NCBI GenBank assembly: GCA_013397795.1
Contig: VZTJ01000544.1
Span: forward strand, 62,001 to 126,000
Length of the DNA stretch: 64,000 nucleotides
Direction of reading: 5' to 3'
Source: Orthonyx spaldingii
Taxonomy: Eukaryota > Chordata > Aves > Passeriformes > Orthonychidae
Shown one piece after another: positions 50,880 through 60,920 of the stretch (position 1 is the first letter of the stretch; each line of letters begins with the position of its first letter). The translations under genes and the position numbers were made by a program. Below the pieces are notes generated by a model. The model was given only the letters and a program-made list of their open reading frames with translations. It made no database searches and was not told the DNA's origin.

Positions 50880-53149
50880 GTAAGTGCAAAAGTATTCTTA
50901 TGCTAAACACATTGGAAGTTACCAAAAGCAGAATGGGAAAACATTCCTATTGTATACTCAGTTTCATACAGTCCAAAGTTATCAGATAACTAACTTTTTA
51001 ACCAGGCTATGTACAGGAAAGGTGTATTTGGCCCCAGCAAGGATTGTGTCTATAGAAAATCTGAGATGCACTTCTGGAATCTTCTTGAATTAAACTCTCC
51101 ATCTTTTAAGCTTTTAGGTTTCATTCTGGTGTCACTTCTCATTTCCAGCATTTCCTGTCTTGTAGGTTTACCCTGGTGTGAACCATCTCAAGGGAAATGG
51201 TTCCCCAGCTGTAACACGTTCTGTGCAGAAGGGAAGGTGCCAGCTTCCCTTCCTTTCTAGAAAACTAAACTCTGCTCTTTATTACACTGGTGAAAATCCA
51301 TCTCTGCTGGAGTTGCCCTAGAAATGCAGCTGTGCAAGTGAAAGTGTAGCTCTATCAGTCTGGGGTTACCTGGTAAACTGTTCTATCCTGTCCTGAACCA
51401 GTGCTCAGAGGAGCAGAATAGTGGTGCTGGAATCTGAGAGTTTGGAAATTTGAGAGTTTGGAAAGAGCCATTGTGTGGGAGCAGGCTGATCCCACAAAAG
51501 TCCATAGGGCAGAAACCACACCTAGAAATAGAAAATGAGCTCTTACTAAGTCATATTACTTGAAACTTTTAAATTCAGCAAAGTACTATCAGATGTGCCC
51601 TAAGTTCTGACCTTTCTCACCATTTATGTTAGGGACACCTTTTATTTCTTGAGGGACACCTTTCTTCAGTAGGTACTAAAAAAAAAAGAGTTTGAAATTG
51701 TGTTCTATTTTCTTCCAAGAGGCTTAAATCAGCATCCCTAATGACCACTTAATTTTGCATTAATTATAAACTCATCTGTATTTGCTGTTATATCCCTGAT
51801 TAGAACCAACTCATAAGGTGCTAATATGACCTCCACAGAGCTTCTAAATAATTCAGGATGAAAGCAGCATTTGTTAATCAGCTGCTGGGTTTATCTTTCT
51901 AAAACACAAGTTCAGGTTAAATACAGGCTTGAGAAGAGTTGTCATATGTGAAAAACCACAATTTCTGAAGCTCTTTTCCTTCTCTTTAGTTTTCAAGTGG
52001 CAATTTTCAGTGGGAACTACAAGGTGCAAACAGGAAGCTGTTCACTCAGTAGCAACTCATACTTAGTGCTTTATTTTTTACTTATAATGCATAAATATGG
52101 GGGAATGGGTGGTTAACATGCTTAGAGCAGAGGAGAAGTGTGTTCTTTGCTGTGGCTCTTTTCCTGTTATGAAGGCATCAAACTGTTGAGTTGAACATCC
52201 AGAGAAGAAGCCTTGCACAGGGGTCTGTGACTTTAGCACTACCAAATGCTACTACCTATTTTGTCAAAGTCTAGCACAATAAAAACAGAAGCAACTGGTA
52301 CTGAAAGTTTTCAGTGAAGTAGTCACACACAGATCAGTCATTCACCAAGAAAAACACCTTGCAAAACCACAAAGTTATGGTGGATGAATGAGAGACACAA
52401 GCCAGAGAGCAAGTGTATCTGTTTTAATGCCAAGTTAAGACAGTATTTATACATTTTAGTGTGAGGAAACAGCGTGAGAAGCTATGTTTCAGCAGTTTGC
52501 TCAGAACTGGTTCCATGCTGCAATAAATCAGTCAGTTTGACAGGTTGTTAGTTTCTTCTCGGGGCCAGGCGGGCAGCACAGGATGCCTTTCCTGCTTTCA
52601 GGTTTTTGTGTGATCAGCGTCCTTCTTTGCTCCATTCTTTGCTGCTTCAGCCATCAGTAATGATGGCTTCGTGTGCAGCTTCACATCCTGTGCATTCCCA
52701 CATCTTTTCCACAAACCAGGGACGGCTCTGAAGTTGTCTCTGCCATGGCTGTGGAGGTCTGACCATGCAGGTGGCTGCTCTGTGAGGGCTGCGCCAGGGG
52801 ACCTGATCCTGGGATGGGTGTGGAAGGGGCTGGGCAGGGGTGCACTGGGTCCATACAACCAGACCCTGCTGAAGCCCGACCCAAGTGCACAGCCCTGCAT
52901 GGTGCACACACCTGCCACACCCTAGGCACACATTCCTTTGACCCGGACTACGGACCTCTGAGTGTGACCTTTGGCCCAGTCCTGAAATATAGAGTTTCAA
53001 ATATTGAAGCGTTAGAATTTTAGTTAGAGAGTTAGCTTTACTGAAATTAGTTAAAATAAACAAGCAAGCCCAGCTGCAGTCAATTAAGGGGATTCATGGT
53101 TAACTAGAGAGTCAGGCCTAGAATAGGTTTTTGAAATTAAGGGATTGAT
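50880..53149. other. No supported gene
   Basis: Mostly non-coding. A GC-richer patch at about 52560-52930 gives open frames on both strands without splice support. A TATA-like and AATAAA-bearing stretch at 52390-52530 is LTR-like, but no ends could be found. Confidence 0.45.
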
Positions 53150-53617
53150 TGCTTGTTACCTTGTTTGTTCAGCTGTGCTTGTGCTTGATAAGATCTGAAG
53201 AAATGTAGACAATTACAAATCTTTCAATTAAAATTCATTTAAAAGAATAGAGGGAGGAACTGGGAGGTCACTCAGGTCATATGCATTGTGGAGAATCACA
53301 GGAGTGGAAAAGGTCAAAACAAGGAAGAAGAGGATTACTTCATCTTTAACAGCCCCTCCCCAAATCATGAGACCCCCACCTCATTTTAAGGAACTGACCA
53401 CACATGCTTAATAACTTTCCAGCTAATTACCATACGAAGCAGGGAGTGGGAGGTGTCAATGTTATGAATATGAATTTGTACTGAATCTCTTGTGGATAAA
53501 TAGACCCTGTAATGCTTTGTGACTTCACTCTGTGTATCTGGAAATTATTCCACGCAGCCGCCCGGCTGTAATAATAATAAACATACCCCTCTAACTTTGT
53601 TAGGGGGTCCTTGTCCA
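53150..53617 (+). mobile_element. Probable LTR (left end uncertain)
   Basis: The 3' half has the order of an avian LTR on the plus strand: TATA-like gataaatag (about 53496), then cgcccggctg, then taataataataaac with AATAAA at about 53576-53581, then a short U5 ending ccttgtcca at 53617. I could not find a matching target-site duplication, and the left boundary given is a guess. It directly precedes the minisatellite. Confidence 0.45.
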
Positions 53618-53684
53618 TTTGATTTGGGTGTTGATTTTAGATCTATACCCATATTTTTATAATTCAGTCCCATTCCACTTGTGC

Positions 53685-54340
53685 CTCATTCTGAGGTCTG
53701 CACACGATCCTGCCCATGTTGTTCCTCATTCTGCATTCCACGCACAGCCTTATCCAGGTTTTCTCCCATGCCAGATTCCACCCGCAATCCCATTCTGCTT
53801 GTTGCTCATTCTGAGCTCTGCATGTGTGCCCACATGCAGTGTCCACTGCTCGGGATTCTGGCCACAATCCCATCCCCATACTCCCTTGTTCCAGGTGCTG
53901 TGTATGACCTGTCTGGATTTCCCACATTCTGGCCTCTGCCCACACCCCAATTCTGCTTTTCCATCATTCTGAGCTCTGTGGGTTATCCTGTCCCTGTTCC
54001 TTCACCCTTTGTGGTCCTGCACACCATCCCAGCCAATGTTGTTCTTCGTTCAGGAGTCCGCATGCAATCCCATGGTCCCCCACTCTGGGTTCCGCCTCCA
54101 GTCCCATTCACATTTTGCCCCATTGTGGGCTCCGCACATGATCCCCTCTGCTTTGTTACCCCTTCTGGGCTCTGCGGGTGAGGGTGTCTGGAGTTTTCCC
54201 CATGCCTGGCACAGCATCTGGTCCAGTCCGGGTGTTCCTTCCATTCCAGACGCTATACACAACCACCTCTGCGTTTCTCTGCTCTGGACTGCACATGCAA
54301 CACCATCGGCGTTTTCCTCCATGCCGGACTGTGCTTGAGG
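53685..54340. repeat. Minisatellite, diverged left part (~40-bp units)
   Basis: Successive units restart at variants of cattctgagctctgcacatgatccc followed by a pyrimidine-rich spacer (key anchors: ctgng-tctgca at the start, atccc in the middle). Units of about 36-45 bp vary in length and sequence more than those to the right. The block grades into the regular 39-bp array, so both are one array with an older or less homogenised edge. Confidence 0.75.
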
Positions 54341-55919
54341 TCTTGTAGGGGATTTCCCCGATTCTGGACTGCATGTGTGATCCCAGATGCATTTTCCTGA
54401 ATCCAGACTGCACGTGCAGGCCCTAGCATATTTTCCCAGTTCCAGAGTGCATGAGCAATCCAGGCTGCGTTTTCCCAAATCTGGAATGTATGTTCAGTCC
54501 CAGATGATTTTTCCTGATTCTGTACTGAATGTCCAATCTGGCTGCATTTTCCTGGTTCGGGACCATATGTTCTGTCCCAGACAATTTTCCCCCATTCTGG
54601 ACTGCATGTGTGGTGCCGAACAGTTTTCCCAAATCCAGACTGTGCGTGCATTACTGGATGTGTTTTCCCAAATCTGGACTGCACGTACCCTCCCAGATGC
54701 ATTTTCCCTGTTCTGAACAGCGCATTCGGTGCTGGACACGTTTCCTGAATCCTGAAGGAACACACGTACAGTCCCAGGTATGTTTTCCCAATTCCAGACT
54801 GTGTGGACTGTGTGTGCATTCCCGGATCCATTTTCCTGGGTCCAGACTGTATGTTTGGTCACGGATGATTTTTCCCCATTTCGGACTGCATGTGCGGTCC
54901 TGGACATGCATTCCCAAATCTGGACTGCATGTACCCTCCCAGACGTGTTTTCTATGTTCCGGATAGTGCATTTGGTCCTGGACACATTTCCCAAATCCGG
55001 ACTGCATGTGCAGTCCCAGACATGTTTTCCCAATTCTGGACTCTGTGTCCAATCCTGTATGCATTTTCCCAGATCCAGGCTGTACGTTCAGTCATGGACA
55101 TTCTTTCCGCATTCTAGCCTGCGTATGCGGTCCTGGACATGTCTTCCCAAATCTGGACTGCACATTCCCTCCCAGACTGCATTCAGTCTCCGACGTGTTG
55201 TCCTGATTCCAAACTGCAGGTGCAATCCTGGACACATTTTTCAAAATCTAGACTGTACTTTCAGTCCCAGACAATTTTTACCCATTCTGGACTGTGTGTG
55301 CACATCCAAACATGTTTTTCCAATTCTGAACTGCACAAGCAATCCCCGACACGTTTTCCCAAATTTGGACTGCATGTTCGGTCACAGACCTGTTTTCCCA
55401 AATCCAGACCGCACATGCAAGTCCCAGACATATTTTCTTGACTCTGTGTGCAATCCCAGATCCATTTTCCTGCGTCTGGACTGTACGCTCAGTCATGGAC
55501 ATTTTCCCCATTCTGGAGAGCACGTGCGGTCCTGCATGCGTCTTCCCAAATTTGGACTACAGATACCCTCCCAGACGCGTCTTCCCAGATCCAGACTGTA
55601 CGTTCGGTCCTGGATATGTTTTCCGAAATCTGGACTGTACGTACACTCCCAGATGCGTTTTCCCTGTTCTGGACAGCACGTTCAGTCCTGGATACATTTC
55701 CCAAATCTGGACAGCATGTGCAGTCCTGGACATATTTTCTCGATTCCAGACTGTGTGTGCAGTCCTGTATCCATTTTCCGGGATGGAGACCATACATTCG
55801 GTCATGGATGTTCTTTCCGCATTCTGGACTGCACATGCAGTCTTGGACATGTTTTGCCAATTCTGGACTGTGTGTGCAATTCCAGATCCATTTCCCGAAT
55901 CCAGATTGTACATTTATCC
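54341..55919. repeat. 39-bp minisatellite array (about 40 units)
   Basis: Units of 39 bp follow the pattern ttttccc-aa-tc, then tggactgcatgt, then gc-gtcc, then tggacatg or cagatgcg. The period can be counted directly, for example at 54395, 54434 and 54473. Since 39 is 13 codons and the motif lacks stops in several frames, open frames of 100-380 codons appear on both strands (the longest is plus 54780-55922). These have no start context, no splice signal and no constraint on one frame, so I treat them as a by-product of the repeat. The array ends exactly where the retroviral LTR begins. Confidence 0.9.
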
Positions 55920-56422
55920 TGAATCGCCCCAAGTCGGGCCAAGAGATGCTTCCAAGACAAAGTTCAAGAAGCGGGTATTTGCTTTATTCAGCACGCCAGA
56001 CGTGCGGGGATCACTCCTAATAGCGCACACCCCAGGATCACAGCAGATTACAACATATGGTTATATTTCATGCATATTCATTGCTTTCCGTAGAAAAGGT
56101 GTGGTTATGCAAGCTGTTTCTTACAGCTCATTATTATCATTCGCATACGTGAAACACAGGCATAGCAAACCCTGGTGGTTGTGCTGAGGGTCTTTCTGAT
56201 GAAGGTTGGACGTCTTCATTGCTGTGCACTTTTCACCTTTCTCTTCCAGGCACGCGCAGTCTCTTGTTAGCTGTTTCAGCAGTTTCCTCACTGGTTTTAG
56301 CAAGCCTTGTCCTTCTTTTGCAAGCCCTGTCCTTCTTTTGTTCCCTCTTTCTCACCAAGTAACATTGCTAGCTTCTATATCTTGCTCAAGTATGCCTAAG
56401 CACAATGCTTATAACCCTTTCA
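55920..56422 (-). mobile_element. 3' LTR of a minus-strand endogenous retrovirus
   Basis: The 503-bp block begins tgaatcgccccaag and ends accctttca on the plus strand, so on the minus strand it runs TG...CA. On the minus strand a TATA-like element lies at 56061-56066 and AATAAA at 55983-55988. U3 contains a 21-bp imperfect direct repeat (gcaagcc-tgtccttctttt, 56303-56340). A polypurine tract and env lie immediately upstream in the element's own direction, which makes this the 3' LTR. It abuts the minisatellite. The far flank of the provirus is missing, so no target-site duplication can be tested. Confidence 0.85.
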
Positions 56423-56436
56423 TTCCCCCCTTCTCT
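56423..56436 (-). other. Polypurine tract of the endogenous retrovirus
   Basis: On the minus strand AGAGAAGGGGGGAA directly precedes the LTR's TGAAAGGG. Such a tract primes plus-strand DNA synthesis in retroviruses. Its position between the env stop and the LTR fixes the element's orientation. Confidence 0.85.
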
Positions 56437-56455
56437 TGAGAATTTGTAAATTCTT

Positions 56456-57526
56456 TTACAACTCCTGCATCTCCTGGAAACAGGTTCCTTTTCTCATCTT
56501 ATTTCTAAGCTTATGCTTTTGCCACTGTGCATAGGCATTCGAGTTCCAAGTCATTAAAGTTACACAACAATAGCTACTAATGCAAAGCATGAATAGCAGG
56601 GCCACAACACAAATTGCTATTACAAACAAATTTTTCAACCAAGATGCATCTGGTAGCCAAGAAGTGAGAGTTTTCCATACGTTTGTTGACCACAAAGTGT
56701 CATCCGTAGTGACTTCATGTAGTACTTTGGCATGGTCCCAAATTGAGTAAACATCTGTTGATACTTGTCCACTCTGATCTACATAGGTGCAACAGCTGGA
56801 ATTGACCAAGGTACATACACCTCCCATGTGGGCTGTGATCATGTCTAGTACCATGCGGTTCTGGAAAACTACTCCTTTCAGAGACTCAGCTTCTGTTTGT
56901 AACCTCTCTAAAGCATCTGCTGTTGAATTTGCAATTCTCTCCATGTTTGCCAAAATGTTTACTATTGCCTTTTCTAATTGTGCTTTTCCTAAAGTAAGTA
57001 GCAAGGCCCTGACAACGGGAAACCTGTGGAAACCTGTATTGTACCTACTCGGTGTTTGAAGGTACACTCCGACCCAATCTTTTCCAGACACCTCTAACGA
57101 TTCCCTTTATCTTGCTAGCATGATTTTAGCAAGGTATCCCACAGTGCATTGTTTTACATCATACCACCCAGAGAATCATTTATGAGCCTTTCCATCTGTG
57201 CACAGCCACCAGTTGCCATCTGTCAAGCCACAACTAGTATGTTCTAAGTCTGCATCACACAAAAGCCGATGCCACTGGGGAGGAGTGGTGATGGTTATGG
57301 TCCAATTGGTATTGGAAAACTGGATGCAACTTGGAACCCTTGTCCTAATGTAAATCACAGATTGATTAACAAGAGACAAATGATAAGGAGATTTCCCCAA
57401 GGGTGAACTGTAAGGTTGGCATTGTGCACTAACGTTGCGTATAGTATATGGGTTTATCTCTGTCCAATTACAGTCTGTACTCTGGTGTAATTTGCAATTG
57501 TGCCTGTTATGGATACACAGTTGTTT
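56456..57526 (-). pseudogene. env: Endogenous retroviral env remnant (end of SU plus TM subunit), broken
   Basis: One minus-strand frame runs from about 57526 down to a TAA at 56456-56458. It is interrupted by in-frame stops at 57176-57178 (TGA) and 57107-57109 (TAA), and preceded by a TAG at 57527-57529. The intact 3' segment (56456-57091) shows TM hallmarks: a hydrophobic fusion-peptide-like stretch, a heptad region, the immunosuppressive-domain-like motif FQNRMVLDMITAHMGGVC, a CX6CC motif (CTLVNSSCC), a membrane anchor (about residues 153-177 of that segment) and a 30-residue tail. CX6CC marks gamma-type and related Envs with SU-TM disulphide linkage. The SU part (57176-57526) is cysteine- and tryptophan-rich but much shorter than normal, so most of SU is deleted. 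It cannot encode a complete Env. Confidence 0.9.
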
Positions 57527-57684
57527 CTATTTACGTGGAAGGTTCCTGCAACCTGCCAGAAAGCAACACAACACAAGTAACTCATGACTCGCAGCCAAGC
57601 CTCAACTTTACCTTAACTGCAAATCATTAATTAACAGCTGAGTTTCAGCTTTAGTCCATCTGGTGATTGATCAGACACGATCCA

Positions 57685-57939
57685 TCAATCTTCAGGTGCT
57701 TTCTTCACTCGGGTGTAATGAAGTTGGGTTGACTTTCCTCATACTTTTACGCCTGTATGGGTTGTCAGCAGGGTCAGGTCTGGTCCTTCCCACTTCTCTT
57801 GCAGAGGATCATCTGTAAGAGACTTGACATATATCCGGTCGAGCCTGTTCTGGGCAGGCTCTTGCCCATCAGCCACTGGTTGCCGATGGCTGTGGAAGTG
57901 ACGGAGGCATTGAGAGAATGCTAGCTGTTTTCCCTCTGG
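57685..57939 (-). pseudogene. pol: Endogenous retroviral pol remnant: integrase C-terminus
   Basis: The minus-strand frame, open from 57939, encodes a segment containing DRIYVKSL, then QEKWEGPDLTLLTTHTGVKV, then HYTRVKKAP. This matches the GPY/F-type C-terminal domain of gammaretrovirus-like integrases (W-E/K-GP, LLTT-T-VKV, H-TRVKKAP). An in-frame TGA interrupts it at 57739-57741, and the frame ends at a TGA at 57685-57687. In intact proviruses this end of pol overlaps or closely precedes env; here only about 160 bp without a clear frame separates it from the env remnant, where most of SU should lie. The rest of pol, gag and the 5' LTR are missing. Confidence 0.78.
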
Positions 57940-58920
57940 TCAGTAAAAATACTAACCTCTTCCAACAGAGAAACATTGAAGCAAAAGGTGTGGAAAACAA
58001 CTGGGGTTTCTGATTTTAAGTCTCCAACTTAAAATGCCCCTTGGATTGTCACCGGTCCGATTTCCATGGACTGGTCATCTTGGCCAGGAGTGTCCAGTTT
58101 TGCTGAAAATGCATTTGACCAGAATGTCATTTTCATTGTATGCTGGTAAAGGCCCTCTGGGTGACCCCCAGTCACTGGAAGGACTGAACTGGGCTTCCAG
58201 GGCACTAATTCCAGGTGTTCTCTTTATGGGAACAACACAGGAGCTTTTTCCTTGCCTGGAGGAGCTGCAGTGTTTTCCTCCCTGGGAAAAAGGGGATGGA
58301 AAACACGCCAGGTCAGTGCAAGGGCACATTAGGGAGAGAGGCATCCATGGGCATGGGAGACTTCCTGCTGCACTTCCCATCTCCCTGCAGGCACAGACAA
58401 ACCAGGCCAGAACCTGGTGTTCCCTGTGCTCCTAAGGCGACGGATGGAAGAGTGGAAATGCTGTTGGCACAAGCACTCCTCAGCTACGGACATGATCTTT
58501 TCCTTTTCCAGCTCTTCTGTCTCTTCCATTGGATTTTTCCAGGAGCTGTGCTGTGCCAGGGGCAGCATGGTTGACCAGTGCCTCCCTTAGTCCCTGAATC
58601 CCTGCGATGAAACACGGAGAAAATAACAGCAATATGGAAATCCCTCACACTGGGAGTTTGTGATGCTCTGAATTAAAGTTTGGATTTATGACGGTAAAGG
58701 GTGTGTGTGGAAGAGCTTCTCTCCTTTTCATTGTCATTGTTATCACTGATCTTGTTGCTATCATTAGTATTAGGTGTTGTCATTAATACTCTTTTTCTTT
58801 TCTTGGTTTCCATTAGTAAACTGTTCTGATCTCACCCCCCAGGCTGGAGCTTTGTCTTTGGTCTCTTCCCCACCCCACTGTGGGAGTGAGGGAGCGGCTG
58901 TTGGTGCCCAGCTGGAGTCC
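57940..58920. other. No supported gene; transition to GC-rich DNA
   Basis: Possible decayed retroviral sequence just beyond the integrase remnant cannot be recognised. An acceptor-like site (catctccctgcag, about 58390) has no convincing exon after it. GC content rises to the right. Confidence 0.45.
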
Positions 58921-58929
58921 GGCCACGGT

Positions 58930-60240
58930 CCCGGGGCACTTCTGGGGGCTCCAAACCCGACTGACGGCGGCAGTTTTGGGGCTGACAAGGAGAGACCCAG
59001 TGCTGCATTTCGGGGGCTCAAAATCAGGCCCGGAGCTTAAAAACAGAGACTAAATCCTGTATTTTGGAGTCCTGAGAGGAGGCTCGTATGGCCCGAGTTG
59101 GGACTCAAAGAGAGTGACTAAATCCTGTGTTTTCAGGGTTTGAGGAAGAAAGCAAGTCCTCTGTGTTTGGGCTCACAAAGAGAAACTTAAGTGCTGCGTT
59201 TTTAATGGACTTGAGGCAAAGCCCGAATCCCGTGTTTTGGTGCTCAGACTGGGTTTTGGCCAGGGCAAGTCCGCATCTCTCAGCTCCGAGTCCTGCCTTA
59301 GGCACAGCCCAAAGCCGGGCTCCCCCGGCCGCACTCAAGAGCTCAGAAGCAGCGGCTCAGCGCCGCGTCTGGGGCTGGCGGCAGAGCGCCCGAGCCGCGT
59401 TGTGGGGCTCAACACGAGCTCCGGGGAGGGGTTTCGGGCTCAGAGCGGAGCCCAGACAGGCGCGTCGGGCTTGACACGGCATCCCGGGGGCTGCCAGGGG
59501 GCCGGCACAGCCCCGGCTCCCCGCGGCCGCAGCGGGACCGTGCCCGGAGCCCCGGCGGGTCCCGGCCCCGCGCCGGCCACAGCCGGAGCGGGAGCGACAA
59601 CGCCGAGCTCGTCCCCACCGCTCGTCCCGGAGCGGCTCCTGCCGGTCCCCATCCCAGTCCAGATCCCGCCTCGGTTCTGGGGGCTCGGGATCCGCACCCT
59701 GCCCGCCAGGGAGAGGTAGCACTGTCCCGAAGCCCCGACCCCAGTGCCGCCGCACCGGCAGCAGCCCCGGCCCGGCTCAGGTGTGAGGGGCCCCAGCGCG
59801 GCTGCGCGGGGCGGGACCGAGGGGATTTGAACCCCCGACACCGCCGGTGCTATTTGCTGGCTCGCACACGCAGAAGAGTGGTCGGGGCAGGGCCGGGGTC
59901 CTACGGCGCGACTTAGGTGAGGGCCCCCGCCCCCTTCTACCCGTCCTTCTTCCCCCCCTTATCCTGTGTTTGCTATCGCTCCAGTTCCTTTTTCTCCTTC
60001 CACCCCTCCCTTCCTCTCCCCCCTCCGCAGCCTTCTCCACCCCTCTCCCGGACCCCCCGCCCTGGCTGGAGCCCCCACACGGGGCCGGGGCCGCTCGGCG
60101 GGTCCCCCCATGCGGTTCACAAGCACCGCCCGACACCGCCGAGGCTCTGGCTTTCCCCAAATCACACTGGGGGCTCCCCGGGGGTGTCGGGGCTGGGGGT
60201 CCTGAGGGGGTCCTGGGAGCGGGTATTGGGTTGGGATGGG
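58930..60240. promoter_or_regulatory. Large CpG island, probable promoter
   Basis: GC content and CpG density climb from about 58.9 kb, peak at 59.3-59.9 kb and fall near 60.24 kb. The segment holds many GC-box-like motifs (ggggcggg at about 59807) and no TATA box near the peak. It most likely serves a housekeeping-type promoter, perhaps for a plus-strand transcript whose candidate exons follow at 60.9 and 63.0-63.3 kb. Open frames of 100-150 codons on both strands are expected in such GC-rich DNA and are not called. Confidence 0.65.
58975..59300 (+). repeat. Degenerate ~34-bp tandem repeat
   Basis: Units recur every 34-35 bp around the core taaatcctgtgttttggggctca, with variants. For example, successive units at about 59115-59148, 59149-59182, 59183-59217 and 59218-59251 start tgactaaatcctgtg, aaagcaagtcctctg, aaacttaagtgctgc and aaagcccgaatcccg. 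Echoes (gccgcgtctggggct, gccgcgttgtggggctca) continue into the CpG island up to about 59420. Confidence 0.6.
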
Positions 60241-60393
60241 ATAGGTGCTCTTCATACCATGGATGGGCATAGGCATGATTCTTGTATATTTGATGCTTCT
60301 CTTTTTATTCCTGGAATAATTTTAAATTATTGCTTTAAAAATCATTTAAATTTGGATATTCAAGTTTAAATGCAAAATAAGTGTAGAGAGAGA

Positions 60394-60562
60394 TCATGGA
60401 ACCATCCTAGAATCACGGAACGGTTTAGGTGGGAAGGGACGTTATGGATCACCTGATTCTACCCCCTGCCATTCCATCCACTATCCCAGGTTGCTCCAAG
60501 CCCCATTCAGGCTGGCCTTGGACACTTCCAGGGATGGGGCAGCCACGTTTTCTCAGGGTTTA
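60394..60562 (-). mobile_element. CR1 LINE, 5'-truncated 3' tail
   Basis: On the minus strand the segment reads ctgccccatccctggaagtg, then tccaaggccaggctgaatgg, then cttggagcaacctgg, and finally a degenerate ccttcccacctaaaccgttc before ccgtgattctaggatgg. This is the end of CR1 ORF2 and the short 3' untranslated region with its ATTCTRTG-like terminal repeat. CR1 copies are typically truncated at the 5' end. The copy is diverged and has no coding capacity. It is the clearest sauropsid/bird marker in the window. Confidence 0.9.
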
Positions 60563-60889
60563 TGGACACAAGAGGAAGTTTCCAGCAGGAACTGAGACAT
60601 TTCCTTTGCTCTGCCTGGCCCCCGCAGAGCTTTGGGAGGCACAGGGTGTGGCAACAGGAGCTTTGCCCGCTGCCTCTGGGAAGTCTCTGGTGTCCAAAAA
60701 CGCAGCAGAGCAAACGTTTGTGGTTTAACATCCTATTAAAAGGAGATGCCAATCCAGGAATGGGAACAGACTGCGGAGCAGGGATGGTGCCCAGCAGAGG
60801 GGTGACTGTCCAGAGGGTGCCACTAGTCCGTCTCTGCTGCCAGGTTTGGGATGAGCAGGCTGGTGACCATCCCTGTGTTTGCTCCGCAG

Positions 60890-60920
60890 GGTGAGGAAGC
60901 CAACCCTGCCGAGGAGGAAG
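60890..60920 (+). CDS. Candidate micro-exon
   Basis: 31 nt between gtgtttgctccgcag and GGAAG/gtgagg, encoding an acidic stretch in one frame (GEEANPAEEE). The splice signals are good, but the size is very small and no partner exon is certain. Confidence 0.2.

Noticed and set aside
52390..52600. LTR-like stretch with TATA and AATAAA
   Set aside because: No terminal TG/CA pair with a target duplication and no similarity to the other LTRs.
53685..55919. CRISPR array
   Set aside because: Units are contiguous and imperfect, without unique spacers, and the organism is a vertebrate.
54780..55922. 380-codon open frame on the plus strand, with long partners on the minus strand, as a protein-coding gene
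   Set aside because: It is produced by 39-bp repeat units (13 codons). Several frames on both strands are equally open, and there is no start context or splice signal.
57448..57630. Plus-strand 60-codon open frame inside the retroviral remnant
   Set aside because: It is the antisense shadow of the minus-strand SU/pol junction.
59811..59900. tRNA gene on the minus strand
   Set aside because: Only a T-arm and acceptor 3' strand can be drawn; the 5' acceptor, D-arm and anticodon arm do not fold.
59237..60369. Several 100-160 codon open frames on both strands around the CpG island
   Set aside because: Same compositional effect; mutually overlapping, low-complexity and unrecognised.
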